In this document: in pieces, positions 60,601 to 64,000 of the stretch
Numbering within the stretch: the stretch's first letter is position 1
Layout of the letters: each line of letters opens with the position of its first letter
Assembly: GCA_965215755.1 (NCBI GenBank)
Contig: OZ244119.1
Location: 5,518,001 to 5,582,000, forward strand
Direction: 5' to 3'
Origin: Tectiglobus sp965215755
Lineage (GTDB): Bacteria > Pseudomonadota > Alphaproteobacteria > Rhizobiales > Hyphomicrobiaceae
DNA: 64,000 bases
Position numbers and translations under genes: made by a program
The notes under the pieces: model-generated
What the model was told of the DNA's origin: nothing
Database searches by the model: none
The model's input: the letters and a program-made list of their open reading frames with translations, nothing else

Positions 60601-61755
60601 ATGAGTGCGCAAGACGCAATCGATATACTCGGCAAGCTCGTTTCATTCGACTCAACCAGTCGGAACTCCAATCTACCGATCATCGATTACATTGAAGGCT
60701 ATCTCGATCAGCACGGTGTCAAAAGCCACCGAGTTCCCGATGAAACGGGTGATTACGCGTCTCTCCATGCCACAATCGGCCCTGAAAACGTCGCTGGCAT
60801 CGGACTGTCAGGTCATACAGATGTAGTACCGGTAGACGGGCAGGACTGGGATACGGATCCGTTCACGCTCACAGAGAAAGATGGCAAACTCTATGGCCGG
60901 GGCGCCTGCGATATGAAGGGCTACCTGGCCTGTGTCATGGCAGCGGTTCCGGATCTCAAGCAGCGCAACCTAAAAGTGCCGATGCACATTCTGTTCTCGT
61001 ATGACGAGGAGGTTGGCTGCACGGGTGTGCGTCCGATGATCGATGAGTTTGGTGATCGCTTCGTCAAACCACGCATGGTTTTTGTCGGCGAACCAACCAA
61101 CATGACGGTGGTTGATGCTCACAAGGGTCCGGTCCGCTGGGGCGTGACACTGACCGGTCGCCCAGCCCATTCCAGTATGGCACCGCTCGGTGTCAACACG
61201 ATCAGCTATGCGGCCGAGCTTCTGGCCGAGTTGCGGGTCATGGAAGAGGAACTGAAGAAGGCACCTTACGACGAGCGCTTTGATCCGCCCTACACGACGC
61301 TGCAAGTGACTGAGATCAAGGGTGGTGCTGCATCGAACATCGTGCCTGCCGAAACCTGGTTCGGTTGGGAAATCCGAGGAATGCCCGGTGTTAACCCGGA
61401 TGACGTCGAGGCGCGTTTCCGCAAAAAAGCCGAACAGGTCCTGGCAGTCATGCGCGAGACAGCGCCAGAAGCCGATATCGAAATCAAGCGCTGGAACCAT
61501 GTCCCGGCGTTCGCTGCTGATCCAGAGTCAGAACTGCTGCCACTTGCACTGCGGCTTGCCGAGCAAAACGAGACTTACGCTGTGTCTTACGCAACAGAAG
61601 CCAGCTTGTTCCATGCCGCCGGCGCGTCTTCGATCGTCTGTGGTCCTGGCGATATCGCTCAGGCGCACACGCCCAACGAGTGGATTGATAAGCGCGAGAT
61701 CGACAAGTGCATGGCTTTTCTCGGTCGGCTGGCCGATTGGGCCGAGCAGCAGTAA
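60601..61755 (+). CDS. argE: Acetylornithine deacetylase
   Basis: A 384-residue M20-family metal amidohydrolase of arginine synthesis. Metal-binding blocks are LSGHTDVVPVDGQDWDTDPF (near residue 71), YGRGACDMKGYLACVMAA (near residue 101), SYDEEVGCTGVRPM (near residue 137) and the late PGDIAQAHTPNEWI. The dimer domain has GRPAHSSMAPLGVNTI. It is homologous to DapE at 55 kb but has the ArgE hallmark VPVDGQDWDTDPF. ATG 60601 follows GAGGG at 8 nt. It is closely followed by the RidA gene, 37 nt away. Confidence 0.92.
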   Translation: MSAQDAIDILGKLVSFDSTSRNSNLPIIDYIEGYLDQHGVKSHRVPDETGDYASLHATIGPENVAGIGLSGHTDVVPVDGQDWDTDPFTLTEKDGKLYGRGACDMKGYLACVMAAVPDLKQRNLKVPMHILFSYDEEVGCTGVRPMIDEFGDRFVKPRMVFVGEPTNMTVVDAHKGPVRWGVTLTGRPAHSSMAPLGVNTISYAAELLAELRVMEEELKKAPYDERFDPPYTTLQVTEIKGGAASNIVPAETWFGWEIRGMPGVNPDDVEARFRKKAEQVLAVMRETAPEADIEIKRWNHVPAFAADPESELLPLALRLAEQNETYAVSYATEASLFHAAGASSIVCGPGDIAQAHTPNEWIDKREIDKCMAFLGRLADWAEQQ

Positions 61756-61792
61756 ATTCTTCCCATTTGCAGTCGTAACGTGAGGTGGCTCA

Positions 61793-62179
61793 ATGTCTCG
61801 TCAGATTAATCCGTCAAGCTTTCCGCCGCCCCAATCGAACTACTCGCAAGGCATCGCACACGGAGCCACTTCGGAGCGATTAGTCATATCAGGTCAGGTC
61901 GGGGTGAAATCCGATGGCAGTGTTGCCGACGGCCTCGACGCTCAGATGCACCAGACCTGGCAGAATTTCATGACTGTACTATCCGAGGCTGGGTTCGCGC
62001 CCGAGCATGTCATCAAGGTTACGATCTTCACCACTGTGCCAGCGCTCGATGAATTCCGCCGGACGCGTGAAGAATATCTGGCCGGGTACGCTCCGGCCGC
62101 CACCTATGTGCAGGTTGCCGGTCTCGCCAATCCGGACTTTATCGTCGAGATTGAAGGCGAAGCGGTCAAGGAAGCCTGA
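61793..62179 (+). CDS. RidA family protein (enamine/imine deaminase-like)
   Basis: A 128-residue protein of the YjgF/YER057c/UK114 family. Landmarks are SNYSQGIAHG near the start, LVISGQVGVKSDGSVADGLD (near residue 30), a helix ending VIKVTIFTTVPALDEF and the end YVQVAGLANPDFIVEIEGEA. The true RidA catalytic Arg in the late V-R-V-A segment is not evident (VQVAGLAN), so it may belong to another subgroup. GAGG lies before ATG 61793. It is probably co-transcribed with argE. Confidence 0.88.
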   Translation: MSRQINPSSFPPPQSNYSQGIAHGATSERLVISGQVGVKSDGSVADGLDAQMHQTWQNFMTVLSEAGFAPEHVIKVTIFTTVPALDEFRRTREEYLAGYAPAATYVQVAGLANPDFIVEIEGEAVKEA

Positions 62180-62318
62180 ACGGCTGAGCACGCGTATTGG
62201 ACCGGTCAATAAAGAGGCTGGACCTTAGCAACAATCATCATGCGAGTTGCCCTGCCGGGCACCTGCGATAGAATCTCCGATGAACCTGCCCCGTAGCAGG
62301 AACATCGGAGAATGTGGC

Positions 62319-63449
62319 ATGAAATTCAGCTTTACCGACGAGCAGCAGGAATTCCGTCTCATGCTGCGCCGGTTTCTTGAAGATAAATCACCGACGTCAG
62401 AAGTTCGCCGCCTGATGGCCACAGACACGGGATGTGATCCTGATGTCTGGCGCCAGCTCAGTCAGGAACTCGGCCTCACAGCAATTCACATTCCGGAAGA
62501 ATATGGTGGACAGGGCTTCGGCATCAGTGAACTCGCCATTGCCGTCGAAGAGATGGGGCGGGCCCTGTTGTGTGCGCCTTATTTTGCATCCACGGTTATG
62601 GCGGCCACAGCCATTCTGAAAGTCGGAACGGAAGAGCAAAAGCGCGCCCTGCTTCCGAAAATCGCGTCAGGAGAGACTATCGCCACTCTTGCGTTTGCCG
62701 AACAGCAGGGAAGCTGGACTGCAGACGGCGTGACCATGACAGCAACTCCCGCAGGCGATTCCTACAAGCTGGATGGCACGAAGAGTTTCGTTCTCGATGG
62801 CTGCTCAGCAGATCTTTTCGTCGTGGTTGCACGCCAAGCTGGCAGTAAAGGCGCTGACGGATTGACTATGTTGACCGTGACCTCCGATGCCTCCGGATTG
62901 CAAAAGACACCTCTCAATGCAGTTGACGATACGCGCAAGCTGGCGCGTGTAACCTTCGATGGCGTCACGGCCGAATTGCTCGGCCAAGCTGGCAACGCTG
63001 CAGCCCCTCTGCAGGAGACCTTGGACGTTGCCGCGATTTGCCTGGCGAACGAAATGGTCGGCGGCGCAGAGCGCCTGCGTGAGTCGTCTGTCGACTACGC
63101 AAATTTGCGCGTTCAGTTTGGTCGTCCAATTGCTTCTTTTCAAACCCTAAAGCACAAGTCTGCCGACATGCTGCTTGATGTCGAATTGGCGAAATCCGCC
63201 GCCTATTATGCTGCCGCAGCAATCGATGAGGGCGACGAAGAAGTCCCGGCTCTTGCATCGCTCGCCAAGGCCGCTGCGGCGGATGCCTATATGCAAACGG
63301 CGGTGCATACCATCCAGATCCATGGTGGGATCGGATTTACTTGGGATAACGACACGCACTTGTGGTTCAAGCGGGCAAAGAGCTCGGAAGTGTTTCTCGG
63401 CACAACCGACTATCACCGCGAACGCATGATGCAGAACTGGCAACGGTAG
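62319..63449 (+). CDS. Acyl-CoA dehydrogenase, first of a pair
   Basis: A 376-residue flavoenzyme. It begins MKFSFTDEQQEFRLMLRRFL, then LGLTAIHIPEEYGGQGFGIS (near residue 55), ATLAFAEQQGSWTADGV, DGTKSFVLDGCSADLFVV, RVQFGRPIASFQTLKHK (near residue 265) and the end IHGGIGFTWDNDTHLWFKRA (near residue 345). The catalytic Glu expected near residue 365 is not obvious, so activity may need the partner. It and the next gene form a tandem pair, as in heterodimeric acyl-CoA dehydrogenases of sterol or aromatic side-chain breakdown. GGAGA precedes ATG 62319; an earlier start is open to 62247. Confidence 0.88.
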   Translation: MKFSFTDEQQEFRLMLRRFLEDKSPTSEVRRLMATDTGCDPDVWRQLSQELGLTAIHIPEEYGGQGFGISELAIAVEEMGRALLCAPYFASTVMAATAILKVGTEEQKRALLPKIASGETIATLAFAEQQGSWTADGVTMTATPAGDSYKLDGTKSFVLDGCSADLFVVVARQAGSKGADGLTMLTVTSDASGLQKTPLNAVDDTRKLARVTFDGVTAELLGQAGNAAAPLQETLDVAAICLANEMVGGAERLRESSVDYANLRVQFGRPIASFQTLKHKSADMLLDVELAKSAAYYAAAAIDEGDEEVPALASLAKAAAADAYMQTAVHTIQIHGGIGFTWDNDTHLWFKRAKSSEVFLGTTDYHRERMMQNWQR

Positions 63450-63460
63450 GGGGCGCGACG

Positions 63461-64000
63461 ATGTCTGAATTTACCGAACAGCAAGTCCGCTCCGACGTCA
63501 GAGCCTGGCTTGAAGCCAACTGGGATCCGAAGCTCGGCCTTATCGAGTGGCGCAACAAACTCGTCGACTCGGGTTGGGGTGCGCCGCATTGGCCGAAGCA
63601 GTGGTATGGCATGGACCTGCCTGTCGGCCTGGTCCCGGTTGTCGAAGAAGAGTTCGAAGCATTCGGCGCGATCAGCGTTGCCAAGATCGGTATCCGCACG
63701 CTCGCTGCCGCAACCATTCTGGCGCACGGTACAGATCTTCATAAGGAGAAGTTTCTGCGCCGGATTCTGACGGGTGAGGACACCTGGTGCCAGCTCTTCA
63801 GTGAGCCGGGTAGTGGTTCTGACCTTGCTGGTGCCATGACACGTGCCGAGTTGAAAGGTAACAAGTGGGTCGTCAACGGACAAAAGGTATGGACGACAAG
63901 CGCACACAAGGCCGAGTACGGGCTTCTATTGGCGAGAACTGATGTCGACGTACCAAAGCATCAAGGGCTTACGTACTTTATCCTCGACATGAAGCAGCCC
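63461..64000 (+). CDS. Acyl-CoA dehydrogenase, second of a pair, cut by right edge
   Basis: Partial frame of 180 codons that runs off the window, 11 nt after its partner. It begins MSEFTEQQVRSDVRAWLEAN, then GWGAPHWPKQWYGMDLPVGL (near residue 50), WCQLFSEPGSGSDLAGAMTR (near residue 120, the typical FAD/substrate loop) and WVVNGQKVWTTSAHKAEYG (near residue 143). This is the FadE-type N-terminal two-thirds. A GGGGG site lies before ATG 63461. Co-location with the first dehydrogenase suggests a heteromeric enzyme. Confidence 0.9.
   Translation, partial: MSEFTEQQVRSDVRAWLEANWDPKLGLIEWRNKLVDSGWGAPHWPKQWYGMDLPVGLVPVVEEEFEAFGAISVAKIGIRTLAAATILAHGTDLHKEKFLRRILTGEDTWCQLFSEPGSGSDLAGAMTRAELKGNKWVVNGQKVWTTSAHKAEYGLLLARTDVDVPKHQGLTYFILDMKQP

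Overview
The window looks like chromosomal DNA of an alphaproteobacterium, most likely of the order Hyphomicrobiales (Rhizobiales). The evidence is the dcd–metZ–apaG neighbourhood with a SAM-II riboswitch in front of metZ, iron-response palindromes of the Irr/ICE type (TTAGAAT-n-ATTCTAA), an NsrR-type regulator with its operator, and the cysG–DUF2849–cysI–DUF934 sulfite-reduction operon. Gene density is high, with genes on both strands, many ATGA overlaps, and one insertion sequence. No rRNA, tRNA or CRISPR array was seen.

Left part (1–12.5 kb): a partial L,D-transpeptidase and a small exported protein precede a catabolic/redox neighbourhood. It holds a two-subunit Tat-exported molybdenum hydroxylase with an esterase, an SMP-30/gluconolactonase-like protein, a GMC oxidoreductase, a DUF924 protein, a short-chain dehydrogenase, an alpha/beta hydrolase with a cysteine at the nucleophile position, an RraA-family protein and an FMN-dependent alpha-hydroxy-acid oxidase. 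From 12.7 to 17.6 kb lies an assimilatory sulfite reduction operon: siroheme synthase, DUF2849, siroheme reductase, and a protein that fuses DUF934 to a ferredoxin-NADP reductase.

Middle (17.6–29 kb): a NodU/CmcH-type carbamoyltransferase gene is broken by four copies of a 7-bp repeat. Next come an IS3-family element with an A7 frameshift site and a Wzz/BY-kinase polysaccharide co-polymerase. A tetR–amine oxidase–MFS operon with candidate palindromic operators, a cupin protein and a PNPOx-like protein follow. From 29 to 38 kb are tex, a DEAD-box helicase, a LacI regulator with two perfect 14-bp operators divergent from a zinc alcohol dehydrogenase, nsrR divergent from a group III truncated haemoglobin, and a small SET-domain methyltransferase.

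From 38 to 42 kb is a compact minus-strand cassette: SxtJ-like membrane protein, 50-residue DUF5989 protein, a second (intact) carbamoyltransferase and an SGNH-hydrolase-like protein. A sulfatase and a methyltransferase follow. From 44.9 to 54.8 kb is an iron locus arranged around ICE-like operators: a fused double ABC exporter-fold transporter diverges from a Cys-rich protein of unknown function, bacterioferritin-associated ferredoxin, bacterioferritin, an imelysin-type peptidase-like protein, a DUF4856 protein and a ferric-iron binding protein without an adjacent permease or ATPase.

The right end (55–64 kb) is mostly core metabolism: dapE, a small membrane protein and a CARDB protein, dCTP deaminase, SAM-II riboswitch plus terminator and metZ, apaG, argE, a RidA-family protein and two acyl-CoA dehydrogenases, the last cut by the window edge. 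The most interesting leads are the iron locus with its uncharacterised partners, the repeat-broken carbamoyltransferase, the carbamoyltransferase–DUF5989–SxtJ–SGNH cassette, the DUF934–reductase fusion, and an interleaved inverted repeat with pseudoknot topology between two convergent genes.
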